From the NCBI GenBank assembly GCA_946411635.1, contig CAMKES010000004.1, forward strand, positions 1 to 64,000: DNA of 64,000 nt. Direction: 5' to 3'. The notes below the pieces were generated by a model, which worked only from the letters and a program-made list of their open reading frames with translations, made no database searches and was not told the DNA's origin. Positions 34,094 to 44,476 of the stretch are shown here, piece by piece. The first letter of the stretch is position 1. Every line of letters starts with the position of its first letter. The translations under genes were made by a program, and so were the position numbers. Origin of the DNA: an uncultured Clostridia bacterium (GTDB lineage: Bacteria; Bacillota; Clostridia; Christensenellales; CAG-138).

Positions 34094-37000
34094 TCAGTTC
34101 TGATGCTCGACCTCGAACGAGGAGATCAGCTTGACGACGTACCGCAGGATCTCCGCGGCGTCCTCCGTGTTCGGCATGCCGTCGTACGTCGGGGCGACGT
34201 CGGCGTTCACCGCGCCCTGCGGCGTCAGCGCGGACAGTCCGACCATCGCGCGCAGCACCATTGCCGCGTCCGCGGCGGTGACCTTGCCGTCGCAGTTTGC
34301 GTCGCCGTAGACCGGAGCCGGCGCGGCTTCGCGGGTCACGGTGACGGTGTAAACTCGGACGTCGCCGTTTGCCGCGGTGACGGTAATCGTTACGACGCCT
34401 GCGCCGTTCTCATCCAGTTCGGTGCCGCTGATCACCACGGCGGCCTTTTCGTCGTTGGCGGCTGCGCTGACGGTCACCTTTGTTACGTCGTACGCAACCG
34501 TGACGGCATAGTTCTCAACGCGGGGATCGAAGGCGGGCGTCAGTTCGCCCTCCAGAACGGTCAGCGACGCCAGGGTGTTGTCCCCGGACGGAGCGTTGCA
34601 CACGATCACGTCCGTGTTCTCGGGACGGTCGGCTTCCTCGTTCCATTCCGCGAAGGCAACGTTGACGACGGTGTCCACGTATTTGCCGGGATACCCGAAG
34701 CGCAGAACCGCCAGCACGTCCTCGGTCGAGACGGACTGCGCCGCGGCATATGCGATGACCAGCCTGCCTTCGCCGGCATCGGCGTCGTTTACGGAGCAGA
34801 GGACGGAAGCGGCGGTCACGCCCATATACGTCAGCGCGGCGGGATCGAAGGTCACGACCAGCTTGCCGTTGGTGCCGTCCTTGTGCAGCGTGATCGCGAC
34901 GGCGCCGTCGGCGATCGTCACGTCCTCGCCGTCGGGCATCGCGGGATCTTCGGAACGGGACGCCGCGTTCGTCAGACCGCCCCTGATCGCGCGGGAAGCG
35001 GTCCGGCCGGAGACCGGCAGGGTCCCCTCGGTCGGTTCTGGCGCAACGCGGGCGTCGACGGCATAGTCGCCGGTCCGTTCCGCGCTGCTGTACAGACCGA
35101 TCAGGGAAATCGCGCCGTTGAGCGTGCCCTTGGAGGTTGCGGTGTTGGTGTTCAGGTCGAGAGCGAGGATCTCAACGTCGCCGCCGGAAACGTTGGCGCT
35201 GATATAGACCTTGCCGTCGCTGACGCGGGACATGGACGCGCCGTTCTTGAAGGTCCTGTCCAGCGAGCCCGGATTCGACAGATTCCAGGCGGTGTTCAGC
35301 GTGACCCGGCCGTTCTTCAGACAGCTTGTCAGCTGCAGATTGTACAGATTGCCGGACTGATCCAGGATCAGGAAGTTGTCATAGTACAGCTTGCCGTCCG
35401 CGCTCAGCTCGGAACCGGTGTACACGATCGCGGCAAGCTTGTCCGCAAAGGGGTTCCCGGAGAAGTAGATCTCGGCGTCGGTGGTAACGAAGCTGCTGTA
35501 GCTCTTCACCAGGAAGAGCTTGGGCTTGCTGGAGGAATACCTGCCGTTGGCGGCGTCGATCATGTACCCGCCCATGGACGCGGTATAGGTCTGACCGTCG
35601 GTGCTGTCCGTCATGGTCACGGACACGGAGGGAACGCCCGCAAAGTCCGCCGGCGCGTAACCGTCGGTATGCGCGGTCGCGCCGGAGGGGGTGTCCATCG
35701 CGAAGCCGTTGTCGGGATCCAGCTGCTGGAAGGTGTAGGTCGTGTTGCCGTACTGGGTTGCGCTGGTGGCGACCCACAGCTTGCTGTTGACGGCGGCCCC
35801 CGCAGCATAGCCGGTGGCGTCCTCCGCCAGAGCCTGGAAAGTCATGGTCCGGGTATTGATCTTCGCCCAGACAAGGCCGCCGGAGGTCCGGATATAGCCG
35901 TAGACGTAATCGGACTCAGTGGGCTCGGGATCGTCGGGATGATCGGGATGATCGGGAAGCGTCACGCCCATATCGTCCGTCAGAAGGCTCAGACCGGCCA
36001 GATCGATGACGGAATCCAGCACGCCCATCTTGCGCAGCTCCAGTTTTTCCACGTCGTAGCACCACAGCTCGGTGCCCGCGGGCGATGCGCAGGAGATCAG
36101 AACGCCCTTGAAGCCGTCGGTCTCCGCGTAGACCATGGAAACGTTGTTCTGATCGGCGAGCTCCAGACCGGTGGGGGTGTAGTCGACCGCCCAGCCGCCG
36201 ATGGTGTGCAGCTCCCCGTTTTCGACGTAGTAGCCGAGTTCATAGTGCTCCAGCATACCGTCGACGCCCAGCACGTAGAAACGCTGGAACCAGTAGCCCG
36301 CGGATTCCTTGGAGTCATGGTAAGCGATGGCGGCGGCGCCCCGGCCGGCGTCCAGCTCGGCGCCGAGGTATTCGCCGGTCGCGAAATCGTACAGCACGAC
36401 CAGGAAGTTCGCGCCGGTTTCATAGGTGCCGCTGACGTAAACGGGATGCCCGCCGGCGGTCACGTCCGGCACGGTCTCGCCGGTGACCAGATCCGTGAAA
36501 TCACGGGTGACTTCGGGCGCGCAGGCGCAGTCGAGCATGTACAGGAAGGGATACCCCTTGCCGTCGGTGAAGTTGTCGCCCTGGGTAACGGCGTATTCGT
36601 TGCCGTCGGGATCGATCCGATAGTAATGGGTCTCATCGGTGGCATAGATCTTTCCGTCGACGACGCCGGCGCCGGTGTAAACCGCGTCGGTCTGCGCCAG
36701 CGTGTACACAGCCAGGTCGTCGTTCGCGTCGATGGCGATCCACTTGCCGCCTTCCTGCGTCCGGACGTAAGCGTGGAGCATAACGTCCAGTTCGGCCAGG
36801 GGCTTGACGGTGATCACTGCGGAAGCCGTGGCATGGGTGCCGTCGCTTCCGGTCTCTTTGGTGGCGGCGGTGACGGTCGCGGTGCCGGCCTTCAGGGCGG
36901 TCACCACGCCGTTCTGGTCCACGGTCGCAACGGAAGGATCGCTGCTGGACCAGGTAACGGAGTTGTCGGAATCGAACAGATAGACGGAAGCGGTCAGCTT

Positions 37001-40000
37001 CACGGTTTCGCCCACGTAGATGTCCGCCTTTTTGGGTCTGACCCTGACGGTCAGATCCGTCAGCGCGTCGTGAGAATACAGGGAAACCACGGGGCAGACG
37101 CCGGCGCCGAAGCTGCCGACCTCAACGGGCGCGCAGCTGTCGGGCTCGAATACGAAGACCCTGGCGGATTCCTCGCCGTGACGGTAAGCGGTCACGATCA
37201 GATACCCGGTGTCTTCGTCGTAATACAGGGAGCCTCTGCTCCGGCTCTTCACGTTGCCCATGCGCTTCAGGTTCAGACCGGTGCTGCCGACGCGGGTCAG
37301 GTGATCGCTGTAAACGACTTCCTGCATGTCGTTGTCGAAGAACGCGTAGATGATGTCGAGGTACAGATCGCCGCTCTCGGTCATGATGTAATACTCGTGC
37401 GCGTCGCAGACCTCGTAGCCGTCGAAGTAGGCGGTGGGACGCACGTAGGCGATCAGCGCCGCGCGGTCGTTTTCGAAGGCGCTGTAATGCGGGACCTCAT
37501 AGCCCGTTCCGTGCGCAACGTCCATGATGCCGATGCACAGGCCATTGTTGATGATGCCCACCAGACGGTCGAAGTAGCCGTTGGGCGTTTCGGGACCCTG
37601 CGCGGCATCGGACCACAGCCAGCTCTCGTGAATGTCGGTATACTTGGTGACCGCAAAGGTGTTCGCGTCCACGCCGTACATGGTCAGACCGTCGTGCAGG
37701 TAGATCACGTCGTCGTGCATGCCGCCGGCGATGAAGTTGTCGTACCGGTCCTCCGTGTAATTGCCGGTCCACGCATCGGCGTCGAGCAGACGGAAGGTGA
37801 CCCAGTTGATCTTGCCGTTCGCGTCATAGAGCATGCCGTTCACGGTCACGTCCCGGATCTCCTCCACGGTGACCTCGCAGTACTTATGCAGGTTGGGGTT
37901 GGTGACGGGCGTCATGATGACCGTTGCGGTGCCGGGGCCGACGGCCGTGATCAGACCGTCCTCGCCGACCGTCACGACGGAGGGGCTGCTGCTTTCCCAC
38001 ACGACGCTCTTGTCCGTCAGGTTCCAGGGCAGCACGTCCCACTGCAGCCGGAACTGAGAACCGACCAGCAGGGACACCGCGCTTCTGCTGATGCGCAGAT
38101 CCACGGCCTTGTCGGCGGTATTCAGCTCGATGCCAGCCTCTTCGGGAACGACGTACAGACCGGAAACGTTGCCGCTCAGGCAGCCCAGCGCGAAATCCGC
38201 AACGCCGTCGATGGCGCCGGTCGCGACGGCGGCCTTGCCGGTCTGCGTGTCCATTCTGTACAGGAAGTTGTAGCTGCTGACGGCGTTCATGGCGGCCGCG
38301 TAGTACAGCACGTCCGCGTCGTGATCCCAGGCCATGGACTGCGTGGTGGCGCCGCCGGTAGCGGGAATGTCGTCGTTGTATGCGTACTCGCCGATGTAGC
38401 CGTTGTAGTCGTTGTTGACGGGCTGCAGATCGGTGATCGCGCCGTTCTGCACGTCCCCGGCGGTCCATTTGTACAGGTATACCGTCTGATAGGAACTGTC
38501 GCCGTTGTTGACCGAGTAGAAATTGCCCTCGTCGTCGATCGCCAGCGTCAGCAGTTTCTTGTTCTCCTCGCGGAAGGTCCTGACGCTGCCGGTCTCATCG
38601 GTGCCGGAGGGACCGGCAATGGAAACCGTGTACAGCTTGGTCATCGCGCCGTTATACAGATCAATGGTGTAGACGGCGTTGTCGGCGCCCAGCGCATAGA
38701 GCTTCTGATCCGCGGGATTGAAAGCCATGTCCCTGATCTGACGGTAGTTTTCGTTCACGGCTGCCAGCAGGCTGTTTTCCCATTCGCCCTGGGCGGCGAC
38801 TCTCAGCTCGCCGGCCTCGTTGACCATGAAAACGTAACCGCCGACGTAATCGGCAGCCAGAACGGGACTGTCCATGACCGCCATATCCTGGGTGCCGCCC
38901 ATGGAGGGCTCTCTCTCCAGATCCAGATCGCCGCCGTCATAGAACAGATCTTCCACGGTGATCTCCATCCAGGTATTCAAAGCGCCGCGGGACTTGGCGT
39001 TGGTAAAGGCATACATTCTGCCGTTGAAGTCGTCCAGGCCTTCGTTGTACTCCACCTTGTAGAAGACCTCGTTGCCGGCATAGTCGGCGACCATGATCAG
39101 ACAGTTATGGTTGACGCGGATGCCTTCCATATCGATGACGATTTCGGACGTGGCGCCGATCTCGTCGGTTTCGGCCAGGGCGCGGGTCAGCACGTTGCCG
39201 CCGGTCGCGGTCAGCACGGAAACGACGGCGACGTGGCGGTTATCCCGGACCGTCACCTTGAGGTCGCCGTCATCCAGCTTTACCACGTCCAGCAGTTCGG
39301 GTTCGGTTCCGTCCACGGTGAAGGTGTAGGTGTAATAGGCACCCTCGCCGATGGCGCCGGAACGCTTCAGCTCCAGCATCTGCTCCGTGGTCAGCTCGCC
39401 GTCAACCTCATAATATTCGGGAACGGCCATAAAACCGACGGTGAAGGTGTCGCCCTCCTGGAAACCGCCCAGCTGTTCGGGCGTTTGCCAGATGCTCAGA
39501 CCGGCGGTATTCACGTACGCCCAGTAGCCGGCGTTCACGTAGTAGAAAGCCGCCCGCAACTGCGGCGCGGAAACCGCGTTGACCACGTTGCCCGCGGCGT
39601 CTTCCGCATAGAACAGGAAGCCGCCGGCGTTGCGGATCAGAGAGGTGGCCATATCGCCGATCTCCATCGTGGGACGGATGGCGATCTTTTCGGCGGGGAA
39701 GGTCTCTTCGATCGCGTAGGGGTTGCCGATGAAGGAGATCTCGTAGTCGTCTTCGTCGAAGAAGGTCAGATAGTTGGTGTATCCGGTATAGGGACGGACA
39801 AAGTCCGCGCCGTTCTCGACGGCGTAGAGGTATTCTTCATAGGACAGACGGTCAAACATGGAGGCGTCGGACCAGTTGCCGTAGAAGCCCAGCACGGGGA
39901 TGGAGTGGGCGGGAACGGCCTCGCCCTCTTCGGTGATCAGGGGCTTCACAAAGACGTACCCTTCGACGTAAGCGCCGTTGGGATACGAGGCGTTCAGAAA

Positions 40001-42748
40001 CGCCCTGGCGCTGTCGGTCAGGTTCATGGACACGGTGACGGTTACGGATGCCCCGGCGGGGACCGTAAAGTATCCTTCGCCGATGGAAGCCAGCAGCAGG
40101 TGGGCGTCATAACTGGTCACGCCGTTGCTGTTGCTGACGTCCGCTTTGCCGGGGATCTCGTCGATCTTGCCGGACACGTAGTCCAGGATGATCAGCGCGT
40201 CCTTCTCGTCGGTAACGCCGTCGCCGTTGAGGTCGCAGCTGTACGCTTCGCTCGTGGAAACAAAGCCGCCCTCGACGTCGAAGCCGACGTCCACGCCCAG
40301 ATCGGTCGTGTCCTTGCCGGCATACGCGACGCCGTCGACGGTAACGGGGTTCTGCGTGAAGAAGTCGCCGCAGATGCTGTAGATCCGGGATTCCGTTCCG
40401 AAGTTTTTCAGGGTAAAGCGGAAGCGGTAAGCGCCGGTGCGGTCGGGATCGTCGCCCAGCTCCACCTTGATCTTGCCGTCGGCGGCGCCCGCGTTCGCTT
40501 CGGCGTCCATCCACAGATAGGAATCGGAAACGACGGCGCTGCCCACGTTGGCAAGGCCCGCGCCCTGCTGCATCACGGGGTAGTAGTTCTCGCCGTTCTT
40601 CATGGGCACGGCGGTGGACATCAGCAGAGAGGACGCCAGCTTGCGGCTGGAAATGCCCAGCGCCGCATCCAGGCCGCTCTCCTCGATGTACTGCATGACC
40701 AGAGCGGCCATACCGGCGACCTGGGGAGACGCCATGGAGGTGCCGGAGTTGTTTTTATAGGAAGTGCCGGAGGGATCCATGCCGTTCACGGAGTAAATGT
40801 CGCCGCCGGGAGCGGTGATCTCGGGCTTCAGCTCCAGATTGCCCGGAACGCCCCAGGAGCTGAAAACGCTCATCACAAACCGGTCGTCGATGATCGCGGA
40901 CTGGATCTTGTCGGAGATGTACATCGTGCCCCGATAGCAGACGACGTCGCCGTCCGCATCGGTAACGGCGACAGCCGCGTTCCGCAGCTTGCTGCCGACT
41001 GCCCGGCTCACGGAAACGGCGGGAGCCGTGTGCGTGTAGCCGTCCATGTTCATGATCAGCGCGCTGTCGTCGTTGTTGTAAACGATCGTGGCGACAAAGC
41101 CCGCCTCCACGGCGTTGGTCGCCTTTGCGCCGAAGTTGATCTCCCCTCGGGAGCAGACGAACACCGTATCGGCGGGAACGGTTCCGCCGATCGCCTCCAC
41201 GGCGGCAGCCACGTCCTCGGGCGTGCCGATGCCGTCGATGAGAACGTAGTTCACGTCGCCCGCCAGGGTCGTCAGGGGCGGCAGCGGCGGAGCGTCGGAG
41301 AACATGCTCTCGGTGTAGAGCAGGATATCATCGCCCAGGCCGATGTAGTAGTTGGTAAAGCCGATATTGTCGACGGAAGCGACAGACATGGTATTGGTGG
41401 CGGTGGAGGGCGTCGCGACCATGCCGAAATCCACGTCTTCCGCATACAGCAGACCGGTGCCGTTGGCGGCGTAGTCTGCCCAGGCGCCGGAGTTGCCGGC
41501 GGCCACGGCCACGATCACGTCGTTGTCGGCCAGACTGTCCAGAATATCCTGATAGACGCCGTTTCTGACAAAGCCCTTATCGGAACCCAGAGAAAGGTTG
41601 ACCGCGTCGCAGTTCAGCAGGATCGCGTCCTCGATGGCGACCATGTAGTCGGATTCAAAGGCGCCGCCCTTGCTGCCGAACACCTTCATGACAATGATCT
41701 GCGCATCGGGCGCCACGCCCTGCACGTACACCTCGGTCAACGCGTCGGCATAGCCGCCGTCGGCGGGGATAAAGCGGTTGGCGGCCGCGATGCCGGCAAC
41801 GTGGGAACCGTGGTCGCCCATGGTGTCGCTGTCATGGTTCACGACGTAATTGGAATCCACGTAATTGATCGCGAAGGGGATCTTCTCGTTCAGGTAATAC
41901 GCGCCGTTTGCGGTGCCGGGCAGGTACTCGACGCTGTGGTACACGTTCAGCAGGGGCAGAACGTCGGCGATTTCCGCGGCGGTCAGCAGATCCAGGCTGT
42001 TGACGTATTCCGCATAGCCGACGCCCTTGGCCTCGGCGTTCTGCTGCAGCGCATACAGGAACGCACCGTTGTCAAAGCTCTGGTGGTCGGTATCCAGACC
42101 GGTGTCGATGATCGCGATCCGGGAACCGGCGCCGGTGTATCCGGCGGCCCACGCGACGGAGGAGCCGATCATGGAGGAGGACGTGGACATCATCGGCTGC
42201 GCGCTGTCGGAGGGATCCTCCAGGGGATCATATTGATTTTCCACGAAGACGTTTTTGACGCCGCGGACGGCCGCGATCTCTTCCATCTGACCGTACGGGA
42301 CGTTGGCGGAAACGATATTGGCGGCCAGGGTCATGTTCCAGACCACGTCCAGATGCGCCCCCGCAAGCACTTCCCGCTCGATCCGGGCAACGACCGTTTT
42401 CTGCTCGACCTGCAGTTGATCGCGGTAAGCCATCGCGGCGGCGTTGCTCACCACGTCTGAGGCGGAAAAGACCTCCAGGGTCGCTTTCCGGTTCAATACG
42501 ATGGAAACACGGACGACGTCGGTATCCGCATAGGGAGCCTCCGCTTTCGTCTGCTGCGCTCTGGCTGCTTCGTGCAGAACGTCAGCGTCCGCATCGTCCG
42601 CTCTGGTGAACGGCAGACGGGTGCCCCGGTCTTCGCCGCCTTCGGCGGTTGTTTCGGCTGCGGACGTCCGGAAGGGACATGCGCCGATGACGAGGACCAA
42701 CGCCAGGAATACGGACAGGATCTGCATCCCGAGACTGTGCTTTTTCAT
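34094..42748 (-). CDS. Giant secreted subtilisin-like protease with dockerin, Big2, cohesin-like and cadherin-like modules
   Basis: 2884 aa. The export signal is at 1-30; a lipobox-like IGAC at 21-24 allows a lipoprotein reading, but SAA at 28-30 fits ordinary cleavage. The S8 domain (about 190-720) keeps Asp215 (IIDTGLDTD), His313 (GDHGSHVAG) and Ser671 (GTSMASPQVAG), with a PA-like insert between His and Ser. Then come an Fn3-like stretch, a dockerin-like pair of calcium loops (DLNGDGVTDEKD, about 836-870), beta-propeller-like repeats, Big2 domains near 1549-1633 and 1903-1986, a cohesin-like domain (about 2605-2715), a cadherin-like sandwich (about 2725-2810) and a C-terminal type I dockerin (DANCDGKVTAADA). 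It is much longer than usual lactocepins. There is no LPxTG. It probably acts on host or dietary protein and may dock into a multiprotein complex. It has its own promoter and terminator. Confidence 0.9.
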   Translation of the reverse strand: MKKHSLGMQILSVFLALVLVIGACPFRTSAAETTAEGGEDRGTRLPFTRADDADADVLHEAARAQQTKAEAPYADTDVVRVSIVLNRKATLEVFSASDVVSNAAAMAYRDQLQVEQKTVVARIEREVLAGAHLDVVWNMTLAANIVSANVPYGQMEEIAAVRGVKNVFVENQYDPLEDPSDSAQPMMSTSSSMIGSSVAWAAGYTGAGSRIAIIDTGLDTDHQSFDNGAFLYALQQNAEAKGVGYAEYVNSLDLLTAAEIADVLPLLNVYHSVEYLPGTANGAYYLNEKIPFAINYVDSNYVVNHDSDTMGDHGSHVAGIAAANRFIPADGGYADALTEVYVQGVAPDAQIIVMKVFGSKGGAFESDYMVAIEDAILLNCDAVNLSLGSDKGFVRNGVYQDILDSLADNDVIVAVAAGNSGAWADYAANGTGLLYAEDVDFGMVATPSTATNTMSVASVDNIGFTNYYIGLGDDILLYTESMFSDAPPLPPLTTLAGDVNYVLIDGIGTPEDVAAAVEAIGGTVPADTVFVCSRGEINFGAKATNAVEAGFVATIVYNNDDSALIMNMDGYTHTAPAVSVSRAVGSKLRNAAVAVTDADGDVVCYRGTMYISDKIQSAIIDDRFVMSVFSSWGVPGNLELKPEITAPGGDIYSVNGMDPSGTSYKNNSGTSMASPQVAGMAALVMQYIEESGLDAALGISSRKLASSLLMSTAVPMKNGENYYPVMQQGAGLANVGSAVVSDSYLWMDAEANAGAADGKIKVELGDDPDRTGAYRFRFTLKNFGTESRIYSICGDFFTQNPVTVDGVAYAGKDTTDLGVDVGFDVEGGFVSTSEAYSCDLNGDGVTDEKDALIILDYVSGKIDEIPGKADVSNSNGVTSYDAHLLLASIGEGYFTVPAGASVTVTVSMNLTDSARAFLNASYPNGAYVEGYVFVKPLITEEGEAVPAHSIPVLGFYGNWSDASMFDRLSYEEYLYAVENGADFVRPYTGYTNYLTFFDEDDYEISFIGNPYAIEETFPAEKIAIRPTMEIGDMATSLIRNAGGFLFYAEDAAGNVVNAVSAPQLRAAFYYVNAGYWAYVNTAGLSIWQTPEQLGGFQEGDTFTVGFMAVPEYYEVDGELTTEQMLELKRSGAIGEGAYYTYTFTVDGTEPELLDVVKLDDGDLKVTVRDNRHVAVVSVLTATGGNVLTRALAETDEIGATSEIVIDMEGIRVNHNCLIMVADYAGNEVFYKVEYNEGLDDFNGRMYAFTNAKSRGALNTWMEITVEDLFYDGGDLDLEREPSMGGTQDMAVMDSPVLAADYVGGYVFMVNEAGELRVAAQGEWENSLLAAVNENYRQIRDMAFNPADQKLYALGADNAVYTIDLYNGAMTKLYTVSIAGPSGTDETGSVRTFREENKKLLTLAIDDEGNFYSVNNGDSSYQTVYLYKWTAGDVQNGAITDLQPVNNDYNGYIGEYAYNDDIPATGGATTQSMAWDHDADVLYYAAAMNAVSSYNFLYRMDTQTGKAAVATGAIDGVADFALGCLSGNVSGLYVVPEEAGIELNTADKAVDLRISRSAVSLLVGSQFRLQWDVLPWNLTDKSVVWESSSPSVVTVGEDGLITAVGPGTATVIMTPVTNPNLHKYCEVTVEEIRDVTVNGMLYDANGKINWVTFRLLDADAWTGNYTEDRYDNFIAGGMHDDVIYLHDGLTMYGVDANTFAVTKYTDIHESWLWSDAAQGPETPNGYFDRLVGIINNGLCIGIMDVAHGTGYEVPHYSAFENDRAALIAYVRPTAYFDGYEVCDAHEYYIMTESGDLYLDIIYAFFDNDMQEVVYSDHLTRVGSTGLNLKRMGNVKSRSRGSLYYDEDTGYLIVTAYRHGEESARVFVFEPDSCAPVEVGSFGAGVCPVVSLYSHDALTDLTVRVRPKKADIYVGETVKLTASVYLFDSDNSVTWSSSDPSVATVDQNGVVTALKAGTATVTAATKETGSDGTHATASAVITVKPLAELDVMLHAYVRTQEGGKWIAIDANDDLAVYTLAQTDAVYTGAGVVDGKIYATDETHYYRIDPDGNEYAVTQGDNFTDGKGYPFLYMLDCACAPEVTRDFTDLVTGETVPDVTAGGHPVYVSGTYETGANFLVVLYDFATGEYLGAELDAGRGAAAIAYHDSKESAGYWFQRFYVLGVDGMLEHYELGYYVENGELHTIGGWAVDYTPTGLELADQNNVSMVYAETDGFKGVLISCASPAGTELWCYDVEKLELRKMGVLDSVIDLAGLSLLTDDMGVTLPDHPDHPDDPEPTESDYVYGYIRTSGGLVWAKINTRTMTFQALAEDATGYAAGAAVNSKLWVATSATQYGNTTYTFQQLDPDNGFAMDTPSGATAHTDGYAPADFAGVPSVSVTMTDSTDGQTYTASMGGYMIDAANGRYSSSKPKLFLVKSYSSFVTTDAEIYFSGNPFADKLAAIVYTGSELSADGKLYYDNFLILDQSGNLYNLQLTSCLKNGRVTLNTAWNLSNPGSLDRTFKNGASMSRVSDGKVYISANVSGGDVEILALDLNTNTATSKGTLNGAISLIGLYSSAERTGDYAVDARVAPEPTEGTLPVSGRTASRAIRGGLTNAASRSEDPAMPDGEDVTIADGAVAITLHKDGTNGKLVVTFDPAALTYMGVTAASVLCSVNDADAGEGRLVIAYAAAQSVSTEDVLAVLRFGYPGKYVDTVVNVAFAEWNEEADRPENTDVIVCNAPSGDNTLASLTVLEGELTPAFDPRVENYAVTVAYDVTKVTVSAAANDEKAAVVISGTELDENGAGVVTITVTAANGDVRVYTVTVTREAAPAPVYGDANCDGKVTAADAAMVLRAMVGLSALTPQGAVNADVAPTYDGMPNTEDAAEILRYVVKLISSFEVEHQN

Positions 42749-42800
42749 AATAAACGCCTCTCCTATTCTGTCGGCAAAAAAACGAAGCCGATACACAATT

Positions 42801-42829
42801 ATTTTAGCACAATTCCGGCGCTTCCGCAA
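42801..42829 (-). promoter_or_regulatory. Promoter of the giant subtilisin gene
   Basis: On the minus strand TTGCGG (42829-42824), a 17-bp spacer and TAAAAT (42806-42801). Confidence 0.55.
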
Positions 42830-42960
42830 CCGACTCCGAAGCCTCTCCGTGTCCGTTTTCCGGCGGTTTTTTTCGTTCCCGACGGTGATCCGACCGTGCT
42901 TCGCGGGTCCCGCAGGACGGTTCTCGCGTTTTCCGGCTTTTCTTTTGCGGGCGTTCATGG

Positions 42961-42966
42961 TATACT
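42961..42966 (+). promoter_or_regulatory. -10 element of the MATE transporter gene
   Basis: TATACT at 42961-42966 lies 45 bp before the start codon. The matching -35 (TTTTCT at 42938-42943) is poor. Confidence 0.4.
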
Positions 42967-43011
42967 GTGAAACAGACGGGCGGAAACACGCCCGGCGGAG
43001 AACGGCATACG

Positions 43012-44436
43012 ATGGAACAGAGGTCTTTTCTTTCAAAATACTTCGGGAATAAAGCGTTTTATAAGGCGGTCCTTGCGATCGTCATTCCCGTCGTGATCCA
43101 GAACGGCGTCAGTCAGTTCGTCAACGTACTGGATAACCTGATGGTCGGCAGGATCGGGACCGAGCAGATGAGCGGCGTCGCGATCGCGAACCAGCTGATC
43201 TTCGTGTTCAATCTGACCGTCTTCGGCGGGCTCTCCGGCGCCAGCATCTTCGGCGCGCAGTTCGCCGGGAAAAAGGATACGGACGGCGTGCGGCACGTGC
43301 TCCGCTTTAAGCTGCTGATCTGCGCCTGCGTCTCGGCCGTGGCGCTGGTCGTTCTCGGCTTTTTCCATAAGCCGCTGCTCACGCTGTTTCTGCACGAAAG
43401 CGGCGCGGAGGGCGACCTTGCCGCAACGCTCGCGTACGGCAGCAAGTACGTCCTGATCATGCTGATCGGGCTCGTTCCCGCCGCGCTCTCGATGTGCTAC
43501 GCCTTTTCGCTCCGCGAAACGGGCGAGACCTTCGTGCCGATGGTCGCCAGCGGGTCCGCCGTGCTCGTCAATCTGCTGTTCAACTATCTGCTGATCTTCG
43601 GCAAACTCGGCTTCCCGGCGCTCGGCGTGCTCGGCGCGGCGATCGCAACGGTCATTTCCCGTTTCGTTGAGCTTGCGATCATCGTCACCTACGCGCATAC
43701 TCATACGAAGCGCTTCCCGTTCTTCAAAGGCGTCTACCGCACGCTTCACGTGCCCGGCGCCCTTGCAAAGCAGATCGTTGTAAAGGGCACGCCGCTTCTG
43801 CTGAACGAGGCGTTCTGGTCGCTCGGCATGACGACCATGATGCAGTGCTATTCGATGCGCGGCATCTCCGCCGTCGCGGCGCTGAACATTTCGAGCACGG
43901 TATCGAACCTGTTCAACATCGTTTTCATGTCCATCGGCTCCTCGATCGGCATCATCGTCGGCAACCTGCTCGGCGCGAACAAGCTGGAGGAAGCGAAGGA
44001 CACGGACAATAAGATCATCGCGCTGTCGGTGTGCACCTGCCTGTTCTTCGGCGTCGCGCTCGCCGTCGCTGCGCCGTTCATTCCGCAGCTTTACAACACC
44101 GGCGCCGAGGTAAAGACGCTCGCGACGCGCTTTCTCTGGGTCTCCGCGTGCATGATGCCGTTCAACGCGTTCACCCACGCCTGCTATTTCACGCTGCGCT
44201 CCGGCGGGCAGACGCGGATCACGATGCTGTTCGACAGCTGCTTCGTCTGGGCGCTCTGCATCCCCGTTGCGTTCGTCCTGAGCCGGTTTACGACGCTTCC
44301 GATCCTGCCGCTCTATATCGTGTGCTGTTCGCTGGAGCTCGTCAAGTGCGTCATCGGTTTCCTTCTGGTCAAAAGCAACCGCTGGATCGTCAACATCGTG
44401 CGGAGCGAAGACGACGGCGGCGAACAGCCGGACTGA
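43012..44436 (+). CDS. MATE-family multidrug/metabolite exporter
   Basis: 474 aa with 12 predicted membrane helices in two homologous halves, opening with VIPVVIQNGVSQFVNVLDNLMVGRIGTEQMSG, which is the typical MATE N-half pattern (positions 17 onward, quoted here as two parts: the VIPVV helix and the DNLMVG loop). It exchanges Na+ or H+ for cationic or amphipathic compounds. The start at 43012 is preceded by GGCGGAG; a longer frame starts at 42967 directly behind the -10 element. It is divergent from the protease gene and separate from the NRPS operon, but could export the NRPS product; that is speculation. It ends before an intergenic repeat and a terminator. Confidence 0.9.
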   Translation: MEQRSFLSKYFGNKAFYKAVLAIVIPVVIQNGVSQFVNVLDNLMVGRIGTEQMSGVAIANQLIFVFNLTVFGGLSGASIFGAQFAGKKDTDGVRHVLRFKLLICACVSAVALVVLGFFHKPLLTLFLHESGAEGDLAATLAYGSKYVLIMLIGLVPAALSMCYAFSLRETGETFVPMVASGSAVLVNLLFNYLLIFGKLGFPALGVLGAAIATVISRFVELAIIVTYAHTHTKRFPFFKGVYRTLHVPGALAKQIVVKGTPLLLNEAFWSLGMTTMMQCYSMRGISAVAALNISSTVSNLFNIVFMSIGSSIGIIVGNLLGANKLEEAKDTDNKIIALSVCTCLFFGVALAVAAPFIPQLYNTGAEVKTLATRFLWVSACMMPFNAFTHACYFTLRSGGQTRITMLFDSCFVWALCIPVAFVLSRFTTLPILPLYIVCCSLELVKCVIGFLLVKSNRWIVNIVRSEDDGGEQPD

Positions 44437-44476
44437 CGGATCCCCGGGCGTTCCGGAAAAAAAGCGGCGGTTTGTA

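Noticed and set aside
33881..42460. Plus-strand open frame of about 2860 codons
   Set aside because: Antisense shadow of the giant subtilisin gene; Gly/Val/His-rich low-complexity sequence with no recognisable domain or ribosome site.
42676..42684. Subtilisin as a lipoprotein (IGAC lipobox)
   Set aside because: The Cys lies within the signal peptide but SAA a few residues later gives an ordinary cleavage site and the mature protein carries dockerin modules; the lipoprotein reading is kept only as an alternative.
43012..44436. MATE exporter as part of the NRPS operon
   Set aside because: It is on the other strand, more than 9 kb away beyond the protease gene, with its own promoter-like element; export of the NRPS product remains only a guess.
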